A stretch of 64,000 bases of DNA from Glaciecola sp028401415 (GCF_028401415.2 NZ_CP171821.2:868001-932000), one strand, 5' to 3'. Counted from the first letter of the stretch, positions 1 to 9,854 are shown. Notes: a model not told the origin generated them from the sequence alone. Numbers and translations are program-made.

Positions 1-351
1 CAGCGCAAAGGTAATATCGATTCAGCCGCATTCCAAACAGAAGACAAAGCGCTGGAACGCCTGCAATTAAGAGTCAATATTGACACCCTGCACAAGCGCG
101 CAAAAGATGCTGTTGCCACGCAAATGCAAGGCTCCGCTAGACAATATCTTGAAAAAGCCATAAGCGCGCTAGCGAAACAAAAACCGCAGGATGACTATAC
201 CGTAAATCGCGCCAAAGAGTTAATGGCGATGCTTGAGGGACTGGAAAGTACCTTGCGCGATAAGAACGTGAAAGCCGTGCTTGCCGACAAAGCCAAAGAA
301 AAAGAAAAAGAGGATATTGATACCCTCTTTGCACCAAAGAAGAAGTGGTAA
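1..351 (+). CDS. hypothetical protein, C-terminal part
   Basis: The reading frame is open from the first base and stops at 351, so the gene begins outside the window. The visible 116 residues are rich in Lys, Glu and Ala and look helical or coiled-coil. They end in a charged Lys/Glu tract followed by a short Phe-Ala-Pro-Lys-rich tail. I do not recognise the family. It converges with the LysR gene, whose stop lies only a few bases away. Confidence 0.6.
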   Translation, partial: QRKGNIDSAAFQTEDKALERLQLRVNIDTLHKRAKDAVATQMQGSARQYLEKAISALAKQKPQDDYTVNRAKELMAMLEGLESTLRDKNVKAVLADKAKEKEKEDIDTLFAPKKKW

Positions 352-353
352 AC

Positions 354-1310
354 TTAATGCTGTTTGCTACTTAAATCACTCCAAAGTGCGTGAGCTGCGC
401 GCGAAAGAGTGTTTGGCTCTTTTGCAATCACCCCTACTCTTTTGCACAAACTTTTACTTCTTAACTCCACGCAAACTAACGATTTCGCAAGCATCTGCTG
501 CTGGCACAATTGCGGCACAATTGCCAAACCAATACCGGTTTTGACTAACTGGCCTAGCGTGCCAAGTTGCGATGCTTCAGCCACAATTGAAGGCGTGTTC
601 TTCATATCTGATGTACTTTGTCTCTCTAGTTTACGCAATTCTGTAATAAAAGCCTCATCGACCCACTTTCGAATGCTAGAGCCTTGATTCATTGCTACCA
701 TTGGCTGCTTGTAAACCTCCTCAAGACTGAGGCTGCTTGCCTTGGCCAAAAGGTGCTTTTTAGGCATCACGACGCAAAAGTTGTCAGTAAGCAACGGCAG
801 AAACTGAAGGTTTTGCAGCGTTTCTGGTTCAAACACAAATCCTAAATCAGCGCGACCAGCTCGCACTGCCTCTATCGCCTGCTCCATCACTACATCAAGT
901 ACACGCAGCATGATGTTGGGATGTGCCTTACGGTAATCTTGCAGTATGTTAGCTAAGCGCCCTTCTGCAAATGAGGGCATGCTGGCTACAGTCAGTCGAC
1001 CTTTGTTTACGCTGAACAAGTCCTGCACATCAGTTAAAGCATTGTTCCAATCATCAATGAGTCGCTTTGCTACTGGAAGAAATGCCTGCCCCTCAGGGGT
1101 AAGTGTCACTTTTCGAGTGGAGCGACTAAACAGCTTCCCCCCAAGCTGTACCTCCATATTCTTGATTGAAGTAGATAAAGCGGGTTGAGACAAACACAAC
1201 AATGCCGCAGCCTCTGCAAAGGTAGTGGCGCTGGCTACACCAACAAAGGCACACATATTCTTATAAGAAATACTAGGAGAATGACTTTTTGATGTACGGG
1301 GGTTTGCCAT
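354..1310 (-). CDS. LysR family transcriptional regulator
   Basis: The 318-residue length is normal for LysR regulators. An N-terminal winged helix-turn-helix (about residues 15-75) contains the typical stretch FAEAAALLCLSQPALSTSI and the RSTRKVTLTPEG wing. A periplasmic-binding-like effector domain follows (about 100-310). It is transcribed divergently from the CoA-transferase genes with a 177-bp AT-rich gap, the classic arrangement for a LysR protein that controls its neighbour. The effector is unknown; an acyl-CoA or ketoacid signal is only inferred. Confidence 0.9.
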   Translation of the reverse strand: MANPRTSKSHSPSISYKNMCAFVGVASATTFAEAAALLCLSQPALSTSIKNMEVQLGGKLFSRSTRKVTLTPEGQAFLPVAKRLIDDWNNALTDVQDLFSVNKGRLTVASMPSFAEGRLANILQDYRKAHPNIMLRVLDVVMEQAIEAVRAGRADLGFVFEPETLQNLQFLPLLTDNFCVVMPKKHLLAKASSLSLEEVYKQPMVAMNQGSSIRKWVDEAFITELRKLERQSTSDMKNTPSIVAEASQLGTLGQLVKTGIGLAIVPQLCQQQMLAKSLVCVELRSKSLCKRVGVIAKEPNTLSRAAHALWSDLSSKQH

Positions 1311-1487
1311 ATGCGATGCTCTAAAATTTTGAATGCTTTATTCATAAATTATTTTTATTAAACCTAATATTAATTCAATTTTACAAAATACTCGAGCTCT
1401 ACAATACTAGAAGGCATTATTGATAGCACAATATGAGATTGTTCAAGCTCGTATTTGCGCAAACTAATGATATTTGGAGAGTGTGGA

Positions 1488-2210
1488 ATGGCAGGTTTTG
1501 ACAAAGTCGTATCAAGCTATGAGGAAGCAATGCATGGCTTAAAGAATGGTATGACGGTAATTGCAGGCGGATTCGGTTTATGCGGCATTCCCGAGGGATT
1601 GATTGCGCAGATAAAACAAATGGGTACAACTGGTCTAACGGTTGTTTCTAACAACTGCGGTGTAGATGGCTTTGGCTTGGGTTTACTACTGGAAGACAAG
1701 CAAATTAAAAAAATGGTGTCGTCATACGTTGGCGAAAATGCCCTTTTCGAACAGCAACTTTTGAATGGAGAGCTTGAAGTCGAACTCACGCCTCAAGGCA
1801 CGCTTGCTGAAAAAATGCGCGCTGGCGGTGCGGGCATACCTGCATTTTACACTGCCACCGGTTATGGCACACCTGTGGGTGAAGGCAAAGAAGTCAAAGA
1901 CTTTGACGGACGTCCGTACATCATGGAAGAAAGCATTACTGGTGACTTTGCCATTGTAAAAGCGTATAAAGCAGACCGATATGGCAATTGTATGTACCGT
2001 CACACCGCGATGAACTTCAACCCAATGGCGGCAACAGCAGGCAAAACCACTATAGTCGAGGTGGAGCATATCGTTGAGCCAGGAGAGCTTGAGCCAAGCC
2101 AAATTCATACCCCGGGCATTTATGTGGATAGAGTGATTCAAGGCGAGTTCGAAAAGCGTATTGAACGCAAAGTACTGGCAAAAAATGCATCGGCAAAGGA
2201 GGCAAGCTAA
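1488..2210 (+). CDS. scoA: 3-oxoacid CoA-transferase subunit A
   Basis: Alpha subunit of a class I CoA-transferase, which moves CoA from succinyl-CoA or an acyl-CoA to an acetoacetate-type acid. The start at 1488 is chosen because GGAGA lies just upstream and MAGFDKVVSS is the family's usual N-terminus. An upstream ATG at 1455 lacks a ribosome site. The glycine-rich GGFGLCGIPEG and NNCGVDGFGLG motifs bind CoA in this family. Its stop overlaps the start of the B subunit by one base, so the pair is translationally coupled. The exact acid substrate cannot be read from sequence. Confidence 0.93.
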   Translation: MAGFDKVVSSYEEAMHGLKNGMTVIAGGFGLCGIPEGLIAQIKQMGTTGLTVVSNNCGVDGFGLGLLLEDKQIKKMVSSYVGENALFEQQLLNGELEVELTPQGTLAEKMRAGGAGIPAFYTATGYGTPVGEGKEVKDFDGRPYIMEESITGDFAIVKAYKADRYGNCMYRHTAMNFNPMAATAGKTTIVEVEHIVEPGELEPSQIHTPGIYVDRVIQGEFEKRIERKVLAKNASAKEAS

Positions 2211-2869
2211 TGGCGCTTACTAGAGATCAAATCGCAATGCGTGTTGCACAAGAATTTAAAGACGGCGACTATGTAAACTTAGGCATTGGTATTCCGACTC
2301 TTGCTGCCAATTACGTACCAAACGATATAAGCGTGATGCTACAGTCTGAAAACGGCTTACTTGGAATGGGCCCTTACCCCACAGAAGACCAAGTTGACGC
2401 CGATATGATAAATGCAGGTAAAGAAACAGTAACTGCTTCAACCGGGGCTTCTATTTTCAACTCAGCAGAAAGCTTTGCAATGATCCGTGGCGGCCATGTT
2501 GACTTTACCGTGCTCGGTGCATTCGAAGTGGATGTAAACGGCAACATTGCCTCTTGGATGATTCCGGGCAAACTGGTCAAAGGCATGGGTGGAGCAATGG
2601 ATTTAGTGGCTGGCGCAAAAAACATAATTGTGACTATGACTCACGCAGACAAACGTGGTAACTCAAAGCTTTTGCAAGCATGCACATTGCCTTTAACGGG
2701 CGTTAACTGCATCACGCGCATCATTACGGATTTGGCAGTACTTGAAGTCAAAGACGCAACCTTTTATTTAAGAGAGCGAGCACCGGGTGTTAGCGTCGAA
2801 GAAATCAAAGAGAAAACCGCCGGAACACTTGTAGTTGAGGGCGATGTTCCTGAAATGCGATTGAGTTAA
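2210..2869 (+). CDS. scoB: 3-oxoacid CoA-transferase subunit B
   Basis: Beta subunit (219 residues) carrying the catalytic glutamate in the SENGLLGMGP motif, which forms the glutamyl-CoA thioester in family I transferases. GIGIPT near the N-terminus is also family-typical. It overlaps scoA by one base (TAATG) and is followed by a hairpin terminator candidate, so scoAB forms a closed operon opposite the LysR gene. A role in ketone body or branched/fatty acid catabolism is likely. Confidence 0.93.
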   Translation: MALTRDQIAMRVAQEFKDGDYVNLGIGIPTLAANYVPNDISVMLQSENGLLGMGPYPTEDQVDADMINAGKETVTASTGASIFNSAESFAMIRGGHVDFTVLGAFEVDVNGNIASWMIPGKLVKGMGGAMDLVAGAKNIIVTMTHADKRGNSKLLQACTLPLTGVNCITRIITDLAVLEVKDATFYLRERAPGVSVEEIKEKTAGTLVVEGDVPEMRLS

Positions 2870-2915
2870 CCTGCCGGTTTAGCGGCAAACGCCGAAACTG
2901 CGTCACCGCCATTTG

Positions 2916-2956
2916 AGGCATCACTCGATGAAAGTGATTTCGATTGATGCCTTTTC
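2916..2956 (+). terminator. putative terminator after scoB
   Basis: An 8-bp inverted repeat (AGGCATCA / TGATGCCT) separated by 21 bases is followed by a T-rich stretch. The loop is longer than usual, so this is a moderate candidate. Confidence 0.4.
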
Positions 2957-3059
2957 CTTTTATACTCTTCCGACAACTCTAATTTTTGTTTAGATAAGGT
3001 CTCGGGCATTAATCGAACCGCTTGAGTACTAAGCAACGCACACAATACTGAGCAAGGCT

Positions 3060-4373
3060 TTGGATTTTAAAGATTTACCCTTAGATAACCGCCTACAAAC
3101 CGCCCTTGATACTATGCAAGTTGCGACCTTAACGCCTGTACAAGAACAAGCTATTCCTAAAGGTTTAATGGGAAAAGACCTACTAGCATCATCTAAAACG
3201 GGATCCGGCAAGACACTTGCGTTTTTAGTGCCCGCAGTGCAGCGATTACTGTCACAAAAAGCACTGAGCAAACGAGATCCACGGGCACTTATTTTGGCGC
3301 CTACTCGAGAACTGGCAAAGCAAGTCTTTGGGGTGGCTAAAGCCCTTACCTCCAAACAAGGTTTGCAGTGCACAGTCATTGTAGGCGGCGAAAATTATAA
3401 CGACCAAGCCAAAGCATTAAGACGTAACCCGCACATCGTTGTAGGCACAGCGGGTCGTATTTTTGACCATCTAGAAGCACGGCATTTGTTTCTAAATGGT
3501 CTGGAGCTACTCATTTTGGACGAAGCAGACCGCATGCTAGAGCTTGGATTTGAAAAGGCATTGCAATATATTCACAAAAGCGCTGACCATCGCAAACGTC
3601 AAACCATGATGTTCTCTGCCACTATGGACAGCGCTGAAATAAGCCACATGACGCAGCTTATGCTCAAAAGCCCTGAAAAAATTCGCATCGACAAAGTCGC
3701 CACCGGGCATGAAGACATCGCTCAGCGTTTTTACTTTGCTGATGGCGTCGAACATAAAAATGATTTGCTAGTAAAATGCTTAAAGTTAGAAGGACGGGAA
3801 CAAGCCTTAGTATTTACCGCCACGCGAGATGATACACAAAGGATCGTGCAGTGGCTGAAGCAACACCAAATAAGTGCAGCTTTCCTGCACGGCGAGCTAT
3901 TACAGAACCAGCGTTCCGCCGTTATCAACGATTTTACGCGCGGCAAAACGGGCGTACTAGTAACGACAGATTTGGCTTCCCGTGGACTAGACATTGCGAA
4001 TATCGCAAAAGTCATCAACTATGATCTCCCGAAATTCGCTGATGAGTACATTCACCGAATTGGCAGAACAGGACGCGCAGGCAATCAGGGTAAAGCGGCA
4101 TCATTGGTTAGCAAGAAGGACTGGGCGAGCTTACTGGCAATACAAGAAAGACTAAAACACCGCTTTGAGTTTTCAGTGTTCGATGGGCTAGAGGCGTCTT
4201 TCAAAGGCCTTGGCCTGCATCCTAAACAGTCAAAAGCAGCAGGTTCGGGAAAACCGCAAGCAACGAAGCATAAAAAAGTGAAGGATCAGCGTAAAAAAAC
4301 AACGCGCTTTGACCCTTCTCAGTCACGAGAGCTTGGCTTTGTGCCTGTGAAACGTAAACCGAAAGACGAGTAA
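3060..4373 (+). CDS. DEAD-box ATP-dependent RNA helicase
   Basis: The 437 residues carry the DEAD-box motifs in order: Q-motif region TPVQEQAIP, Walker A SKTGSGKT, PTRELAKQV, DEAD, SAT, and the C-terminal motifs RGLDI and HRIGRTGRAG. A basic Lys-rich tail (last ~55 residues) probably helps RNA binding. No ATG suits the N-terminus. TTG at 3060, preceded by AAGG, is the best start, and an in-frame stop lies 33 bases upstream. The role is RNA remodelling in ribosome assembly or mRNA decay. It is closest in style to SrmB/RhlE, but the subtype is unresolved. Confidence 0.93.
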   Translation: MDFKDLPLDNRLQTALDTMQVATLTPVQEQAIPKGLMGKDLLASSKTGSGKTLAFLVPAVQRLLSQKALSKRDPRALILAPTRELAKQVFGVAKALTSKQGLQCTVIVGGENYNDQAKALRRNPHIVVGTAGRIFDHLEARHLFLNGLELLILDEADRMLELGFEKALQYIHKSADHRKRQTMMFSATMDSAEISHMTQLMLKSPEKIRIDKVATGHEDIAQRFYFADGVEHKNDLLVKCLKLEGREQALVFTATRDDTQRIVQWLKQHQISAAFLHGELLQNQRSAVINDFTRGKTGVLVTTDLASRGLDIANIAKVINYDLPKFADEYIHRIGRTGRAGNQGKAASLVSKKDWASLLAIQERLKHRFEFSVFDGLEASFKGLGLHPKQSKAAGSGKPQATKHKKVKDQRKKTTRFDPSQSRELGFVPVKRKPKDE

Positions 4374-4410
4374 TATTGCAAGAAAATATCTGCGTCAGGT
4401 TCGGCTTTTC

Positions 4411-4743
4411 TTATTCACGTTTAAGTAACTCTGTTCGCGCCACTTCCATCATAATTGGCACTTCGCAAGGTTGAACCTGTTCCATTAACGAAATACTGCG
4501 ATAGCTGGTCCATTCGGCAACTGGATCAAAGTCATCCTTCTTTTTAAAATTAATATCTTTCAAACCTACCGGGCATTCACCTTGCATTTTTGCTTCAGCC
4601 ACCTGTTGTGGTGACAAGCCCGCGTCTGAGTTTCGGCCTGCGATCTCTCCATATGAGAAACCCTCCGCAGATAAAGACATACTAACCATCAAGATAGATA
4701 AAAGAACGGAACATTTCGGTATAAAATTAATTTTTTTCGACAT
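4411..4743 (-). CDS. hypothetical exported protein
   Basis: A 110-residue protein with an N-terminal signal peptide (basic start, hydrophobic stretch around residues 12-25, likely cut near LSA-EG). The mature part is small and charged, with two cysteines that could form a disulfide. I do not recognise the family. It is convergent with the helicase gene and sits alone. Confidence 0.6.
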   Translation of the reverse strand: MSKKINFIPKCSVLLSILMVSMSLSAEGFSYGEIAGRNSDAGLSPQQVAEAKMQGECPVGLKDINFKKKDDFDPVAEWTSYRSISLMEQVQPCEVPIMMEVARTELLKRE

Positions 4744-4913
4744 TTTTAGACGTTTTTATAGGAATTTTAATAAATCTTGATTTCCGTATTTTTGTGCATT
4801 TTATTGCAATTTAGTAACTATTAAACACATTTAGATGAAGATTGTTCAAAATAAAAATGGACTTTTTAACGAAGTACACGCCTTGTTTAACGACGTTTTT
4901 CTTAAAACACAAA

Positions 4914-4936
4914 AAAAGCGCAATAAAAGCGCTTTT
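4914..4936 (-). terminator. intrinsic terminator after the EF-hand gene
   Basis: Perfect 8-bp stem AAAAGCGC / GCGCTTTT with a 7-base loop, flanked by A and T runs. It lies 20 bases past the EF-hand stop and could work in both directions. Confidence 0.75.
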
Positions 4937-4955
4937 AAATTTGTTTAGCAAATGC

Positions 4956-5219
4956 TTAATATTCCCACCAGCATTCTTGCCACCACTTTAAGAACTCTTC
5001 AAAATCGATATAGCCATCGCCATTACCATCGATTAAATCAAAGCCTTCTTTTACATGATTGGCTTTTGTTTTCGGTGATAAAATAGTAAGCAAATCGATA
5101 AATTCATGCAAATCAATCTGTCCATTCTTGTCTCGGTCGAAAAAATCAAACTCTTTTCGGATTTCGGCTACTTGTTCGTCGGTTAATTCTGTACTGGATG
5201 TTGTCGATTGATCGCTCAT
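4956..5219 (-). CDS. EF-hand calcium-binding protein
   Basis: An 87-residue acidic protein with two canonical EF-hand loops: DRDKNGQIDLHE (about residues 28-39) and DGNGDGYIDFEE (about 64-75). Each has Asp/Asn/Glu at the calcium-coordinating positions 1, 3, 5 and 12. There is no signal peptide, so it is probably a cytoplasmic calcium sensor or buffer. The tail is Trp-rich (KWWQECWWEY), possibly a partner-binding surface. It is monocistronic, closed by a strong terminator. Confidence 0.88.
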   Translation of the reverse strand: MSDQSTTSSTELTDEQVAEIRKEFDFFDRDKNGQIDLHEFIDLLTILSPKTKANHVKEGFDLIDGNGDGYIDFEEFLKWWQECWWEY

Positions 5220-5298
5220 GGAACTGCCCTATTGATGGCGCTTTAGTTCAAGTTTACTCTGATAACTTAGCCTAAGTCTAGCAAAAAACCTGATGATT

Positions 5299-6291
5299 CT
5301 AAGAAGACCGCTTTTGCTCAAGCGCACGCTGTCGCTGAGCTCGTGCTTTTTCTTCTCGTTTTTGCTGCATTATGTCTCTCGCTGCACTGCCAACATGCTC
5401 TTGCGAACGAGCTTTAGCAAGATTGACTTGCTTTTCTCTTTCCCTAAAACGAGCAAGTTGCTCTTCGCTGTGCGAACCATAACACTTGGGGCAACTAACG
5501 CCTCGCTCATACTCATCAGTTTTTTTGTCTTCCTCTGTAATAGGCAATCGACATCCATAGCACTGGTCATAATCACTTTGCTCTAAATCATGATTAACCG
5601 CAACACGATTATCAAAAACAAAACAGTCCCCTTCCCATAGCGAATCTTCCTTGGGCACATCTTCTAAGTATTTGAGGATGCCGCCCTCCAGGTGGTACAC
5701 CTCGTCAAAGCCCTGCTCTTTTAAATAAGCCGTCGATTTCTCACAGCGTATGCCGCCTGTGCAGAACATGGCGACTTTTTTATGTTTACCGGGGTCAAGT
5801 GACTTTTCAACATATTCTGGAAACTCTCGAAACGAGTCAGTATGCGGGTTAATGGCATGCTTAAACGTACCAATATCAATCTCATAATCGTTGCGCGTAT
5901 CTATTACAGTAACGTCGGGATCGGAAATTAACGCGTTCCAGTCGCTTGGTTTTACGTAAGTGCCCACCGTTTTGCGTGGGTCGATTCCCTCAATCCCCAT
6001 CGTCACAATCTCTTTCTTGAGCTTCACTTTTGTGCGATAAAAAGGTTGTTCACTATGCCAAGATTCCTTGTGCGATACCGGTGAAATACGAGCATCTTCA
6101 TTCAAATAATCTAGCAAGGCTTGAATATCCCTTTGCCCTCCAGAAACAGTGCCGTTTAATCCCTCGTTTGCGAGTAATATGGTGCCTTTGATTTGGCGGC
6201 TTTCCATAAAGTCGCGTAGTGGTTCTCTAAGGGATTTATAATTTTCAAGCGTGACGAATTTGTATAGTGCGCAGACTAAAAATTGTTTCAT
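5299..6291 (-). CDS. trhO: tRNA uridine(34) hydroxylase (rhodanese-like)
   Basis: The 330 residues match the YceA/TrhO family, which hydroxylates uridine 34 of certain tRNAs to 5-hydroxyuridine. An N-terminal ferredoxin-like domain with GTILLANEGLNGT is followed by a rhodanese domain (about 120-215) with the active-site loop CTGGIRCEKS (catalytic Cys about 177). A Cys-rich segment (CYGCRLP ... CPKCYG) may bind zinc. The Lys/Arg-rich C-terminal extension is about 40 residues long. Confidence 0.92.
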   Translation of the reverse strand: MKQFLVCALYKFVTLENYKSLREPLRDFMESRQIKGTILLANEGLNGTVSGGQRDIQALLDYLNEDARISPVSHKESWHSEQPFYRTKVKLKKEIVTMGIEGIDPRKTVGTYVKPSDWNALISDPDVTVIDTRNDYEIDIGTFKHAINPHTDSFREFPEYVEKSLDPGKHKKVAMFCTGGIRCEKSTAYLKEQGFDEVYHLEGGILKYLEDVPKEDSLWEGDCFVFDNRVAVNHDLEQSDYDQCYGCRLPITEEDKKTDEYERGVSCPKCYGSHSEEQLARFREREKQVNLAKARSQEHVGSAARDIMQQKREEKARAQRQRALEQKRSS

Positions 6292-6421
6292 ATTCTTTCC
6301 TATGCTCGCTGGAACGCAAATCCAGTGCCTAAGCTGTCGATAATAATTGGTATGTTTGAGGCTCGCACCCTAGCATAAAATATGAAAATCTTCGAGACAT
6401 TGAGCACTTTAATTGAGCGAA

Positions 6422-7093
6422 TTAGAGGAAAGATTGTGATTGTTGGATAAGCGCGCTCAAAGATGAAAGGTGGATATCGTAGTTGTCTCTGGTTAAATAA
6501 TCATCCGCATCAACGCTCTGATCATCAGACAATAATACAGTTTGGGACAACATATCGCGCCTATCTTGTTTAATCTTTTCACTGACGTGAAATGGACAGT
6601 TCTCTATTACATCATCATCTATACGTTTGGCATCGTTAAATTGCGATAAAGGAATGGGGTAAGCGCTTTGTGCAAGCCTAAAAGTGAGAGGACGATTGTT
6701 ATTTATGGCGGCGTTAAGTTGAGCTGCATGCTCGTAGTGCTGTTTGCATGTTTCAAGAGAAACATCACTATTCGTATCAATAAGAATACGTTTAAACAAA
6801 GCCTTGTCTGATAAAATTTCACCGTATTCGTCTGGATAGTGCACCGCATTTTCGCGCCTTGGTTCTACGATATCTGGGTGTGTAAAGTCAGCGGACTGTA
6901 CACGTTCACTTTGTGCAAGCTTAAAGGCTAAATCAACCTGCGCATCAAACACACTGCGAAAAAAATCAAAACTTGCCGATGAACCAATATTCGCGTTTGT
7001 AGTACTTTGTGCATTTGCGATTGCAGCCGAACTTTTCAAGTTCACCGCTTCGTTAATGGCGTTTTGCGTCTGAATATATTGAGCTGTTTCCAT
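6422..7093 (-). CDS. hypothetical protein
   Basis: A 223-residue protein from the internal ATG at 7093. A longer frame reaches 7180 but its extra residues look non-coding. It has an Ala/Asn/Gln/Ser-rich helical N-terminus and a mixed acidic remainder. There is no signal peptide or membrane segment, and I do not recognise a family. It is divergent from the VieB-like regulator across about 150 bp, so the two may share a control region. Confidence 0.5.
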   Translation of the reverse strand: METAQYIQTQNAINEAVNLKSSAAIANAQSTTNANIGSSASFDFFRSVFDAQVDLAFKLAQSERVQSADFTHPDIVEPRRENAVHYPDEYGEILSDKALFKRILIDTNSDVSLETCKQHYEHAAQLNAAINNNRPLTFRLAQSAYPIPLSQFNDAKRIDDDVIENCPFHVSEKIKQDRRDMLSQTVLLSDDQSVDADDYLTRDNYDIHLSSLSALIQQSQSFL

Positions 7094-7241
7094 ATGCAGT
7101 GTTTGCGCAATCAATATCAAGGTGTGGTTATGAATAATAATGTATCGGCCGCGCTGAAAGTCACTGAAGTAATCCCTCAAGGCTTTTTAAATACGCGCGA
7201 TACAGTAAATAACAAATATCGGTAGCAACCGAAAGTGGTAG

Positions 7242-8888
7242 ATGGAAAAATTAGATTACTCTGAAAAACGATGTTTAGTGGTTGAAGACAGACGTCCTTT
7301 TTTAGTCCTCTTGCGAGGGCTTTTAAATGCGCTTGGGGCAAAAACAGTCACCACTGCAGGAAGTGCCGAAGAAGCCTTAAAAGCCTGTAAAGCTAAATCA
7401 TATGACATCATAATTAGCGATTTGCATCTTGGCACCAATCGCAAAAACGGATTTGAATTTCTTGAAGAAATTCGAAACTATAAATATGTGCGACCCTCCA
7501 CCGTATTTATCATGATTAGTGGCGACAGCGCACGTTCGATGGTCTTAGGCTCACTTGAAAAACAGCCAGATGACTATTTGGTCAAACCATTCTCTCAAGC
7601 ACAGCTCAATTCTAGGATATCCCGCGCCAGCCACCGCCGAGTCACACTTGCTGCGCTTTATAGCCAAATTGATCATCAAAAATACGAGTTGAGTATTCAA
7701 ACCTGTAAACATTTTTTAGAGACTGAACCTCGCTACACGAATCATTTACTTCAGATATTAGTCAAACTGTATTGGAAGTTAGAGCAATATGACGCTGCCG
7801 AGTCAGTGCTTAATCAAGTTTTAGAGGAACGCGCGCTGCACTGGGCAGTTTGTTCAATGGCAAAAACATATTTGCTGAAACAGGAGTATTCTAAAGCCAT
7901 TGACCTAGCTAAACGCGTCATCGAAAGCTCATCAAATACAGTTGAGGCTTACGATATTATTGCGGATGCTTATTTACAAGATGATAAAAAGCCGGAAGCG
8001 CTTAAGTATATTCTTGAAGCATTGGAGCTATCTCCGCTTTCTATCGATCGTCATTTTAGAGTCTGTGAAATTGCGCGTGAAAATGGACAATATCGATTAG
8101 CCATGAATAGTGCCAAGTCGATTTACGAACTATCGCAACGCTCCGTTCACAAAAATATCAATCACGTTTGCGGCTACATCCGATCAGTATTGGACATTGC
8201 TGAAAACACAGACGACAAAAGCGTTCGAAATCGCTACTTGCAAGAAACCTTATTGACCATGCAGCGTGTTCAACACGATGAGTCTATTCATTCAAACCCA
8301 GATGATTTTGATTTCGACATCTTTCAGTCGATGATCCAAGCACGCATGACGCTCATTGAAGGAAAGCAATCTGAGGCAAAAAAGTGTCTGGAAAAGACCC
8401 AAATAGAAATTGAAAGGACATTTACAGACTACCCAGTGGCAATGGCTGCAGACAGTATTAAGCTAATGCTTGACTTAGGCGATTTTGAAGAAGCAGCAAA
8501 ACTTATTAAAGTCATTAAGAAAAACAAAGACAAAATAGACCCCTCCATTATTTATCTCATTGATAGTGAGATGGAAAACGCTGCTCATACTCGCGAACAA
8601 TACGTGAAACATAACAAACAAGGCATTCAGTATTACAGCACCGGAAGCTATCAGCAGGCCTACGACGAATTTACCATTGCGAAAAAAGAGTGCCCGCTAA
8701 ATATCAATGTGAACCTAAATTTGCTTCAGTGTTTAGTTAAGCTTATCGAGAAAACCAATCGACCGGAAGGCCAACATATAATGCAGGCGCGAGAGCTTTT
8801 CCGTTTTATGAGTACTATGCCTTTAAAAGATACACACAAGAAAAAGTTCGAGAATATGAAAGAAGATGTAGAAAAAGTAATAGGATAG
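7242..8888 (+). CDS. response regulator with TPR domain (VieB-like)
   Basis: A 548-residue protein. The N-terminal receiver domain (about 8-128) has the acidic pocket VVED, phospho-acceptor Asp60 in IIISDLHLG and the conserved Lys in YLVKPF. Then come about 400 residues of tetratricopeptide-like helices. The REC-TPR architecture and length resemble Vibrio cholerae VieB, which modulates a sensor/phosphodiesterase system by protein contact. There is no DNA-binding or enzymatic output domain, so it probably acts through protein partners. No cognate kinase is adjacent. Confidence 0.82.
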   Translation: MEKLDYSEKRCLVVEDRRPFLVLLRGLLNALGAKTVTTAGSAEEALKACKAKSYDIIISDLHLGTNRKNGFEFLEEIRNYKYVRPSTVFIMISGDSARSMVLGSLEKQPDDYLVKPFSQAQLNSRISRASHRRVTLAALYSQIDHQKYELSIQTCKHFLETEPRYTNHLLQILVKLYWKLEQYDAAESVLNQVLEERALHWAVCSMAKTYLLKQEYSKAIDLAKRVIESSSNTVEAYDIIADAYLQDDKKPEALKYILEALELSPLSIDRHFRVCEIARENGQYRLAMNSAKSIYELSQRSVHKNINHVCGYIRSVLDIAENTDDKSVRNRYLQETLLTMQRVQHDESIHSNPDDFDFDIFQSMIQARMTLIEGKQSEAKKCLEKTQIEIERTFTDYPVAMAADSIKLMLDLGDFEEAAKLIKVIKKNKDKIDPSIIYLIDSEMENAAHTREQYVKHNKQGIQYYSTGSYQQAYDEFTIAKKECPLNINVNLNLLQCLVKLIEKTNRPEGQHIMQARELFRFMSTMPLKDTHKKKFENMKEDVEKVIG

Positions 8889-8906
8889 GCAACGGCTTTT
8901 ACGTAT

Positions 8907-9854
8907 TTAACCTGATGCCGCTGACGAACTGGAATGGATTTTACGCTTTCCAATAGACGCAAGCATCGCCCCGGCAATCACCATTCCCGCGCCAAAATAA
9001 GCAAGCCAACCCAGTTGTGCATCAATAAAGATTTCAGGCGCAATTGAAATCGCTATCTTATTGCTTAGGTAAGTAAAAATGGGGGCTATTGTGATCACCG
9101 CACTCACTTTAGACGCGTCCCAAATATGCATAGCCTTGGTGAAAGCACCATAACCAACAACCGTGTTCAAACAGCAAAAAATAAGCGCAAACCACTGCCA
9201 CTCAGAGAGCGTAAATAGGGAATAAATATCAATCAAGGGAAGTAAAAACGCGCCGCCCATGACATATATAACCAAGGTTAGCTGGTTGCTGGTAAAACTT
9301 AGAAGCAGCTTTTTCTGTGTCAATGCGTAAGCTGACCATGCAACGGCTGACACAACCACTAACAACACACCCTCAAGGGATTCATCTGGAGACGAGATAA
9401 TGACCGGGATCCTTTGGTTAAAAAATAGCAACAGGCCCAATATCAACATCGCAGCGCCAAACACCTGTAATTGGCTAAACCCTTCTTTATAGAAGACTAC
9501 TCCCCCGAGCATCAATAAAAATGGCGCAATTTGCAAAACAAGCTGAACAGTAGATGGGCTAACATAATCTAGGGCAATCACATTCGTGACGTAATTTACC
9601 AGTAATACTAAGGTGCCAAACACAAGGATTATCCAGCTATTTTTGTGTACTTGTCGCAGCTTGGGCAGCGCACCGCCTAACACTAGAACAACAAACACAA
9701 AGACAGCGGCAAACACAAAGCGAGCGGCGGTAATGGTGTAGGCATCGGTATTGGTAAGCAGCACCTTTAAAAAGACCGGTAACACTCCCCACATTACCGC
9801 AGTAATAGAGGCCAATAAAAAGCCCGTCGTGGACGGGCTTAATTGTACTTTCAT
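8907..9854 (-). CDS. DMT superfamily (EamA) transporter
   Basis: Ten predicted membrane helices arranged as two EamA repeats of about 140 residues. The start at 9854 (MKVQLSPSTTGF) is preferred over a longer frame to 9905, which adds a basic non-family segment. EamA proteins export amino acids or metabolites or import nucleotide-sugar-like compounds; the substrate is not predictable. It is convergent with the VieB-like gene. Confidence 0.88.
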   Translation of the reverse strand: MKVQLSPSTTGFLLASITAVMWGVLPVFLKVLLTNTDAYTITAARFVFAAVFVFVVLVLGGALPKLRQVHKNSWIILVFGTLVLLVNYVTNVIALDYVSPSTVQLVLQIAPFLLMLGGVVFYKEGFSQLQVFGAAMLILGLLLFFNQRIPVIISSPDESLEGVLLVVVSAVAWSAYALTQKKLLLSFTSNQLTLVIYVMGGAFLLPLIDIYSLFTLSEWQWFALIFCCLNTVVGYGAFTKAMHIWDASKVSAVITIAPIFTYLSNKIAISIAPEIFIDAQLGWLAYFGAGMVIAGAMLASIGKRKIHSSSSAASG

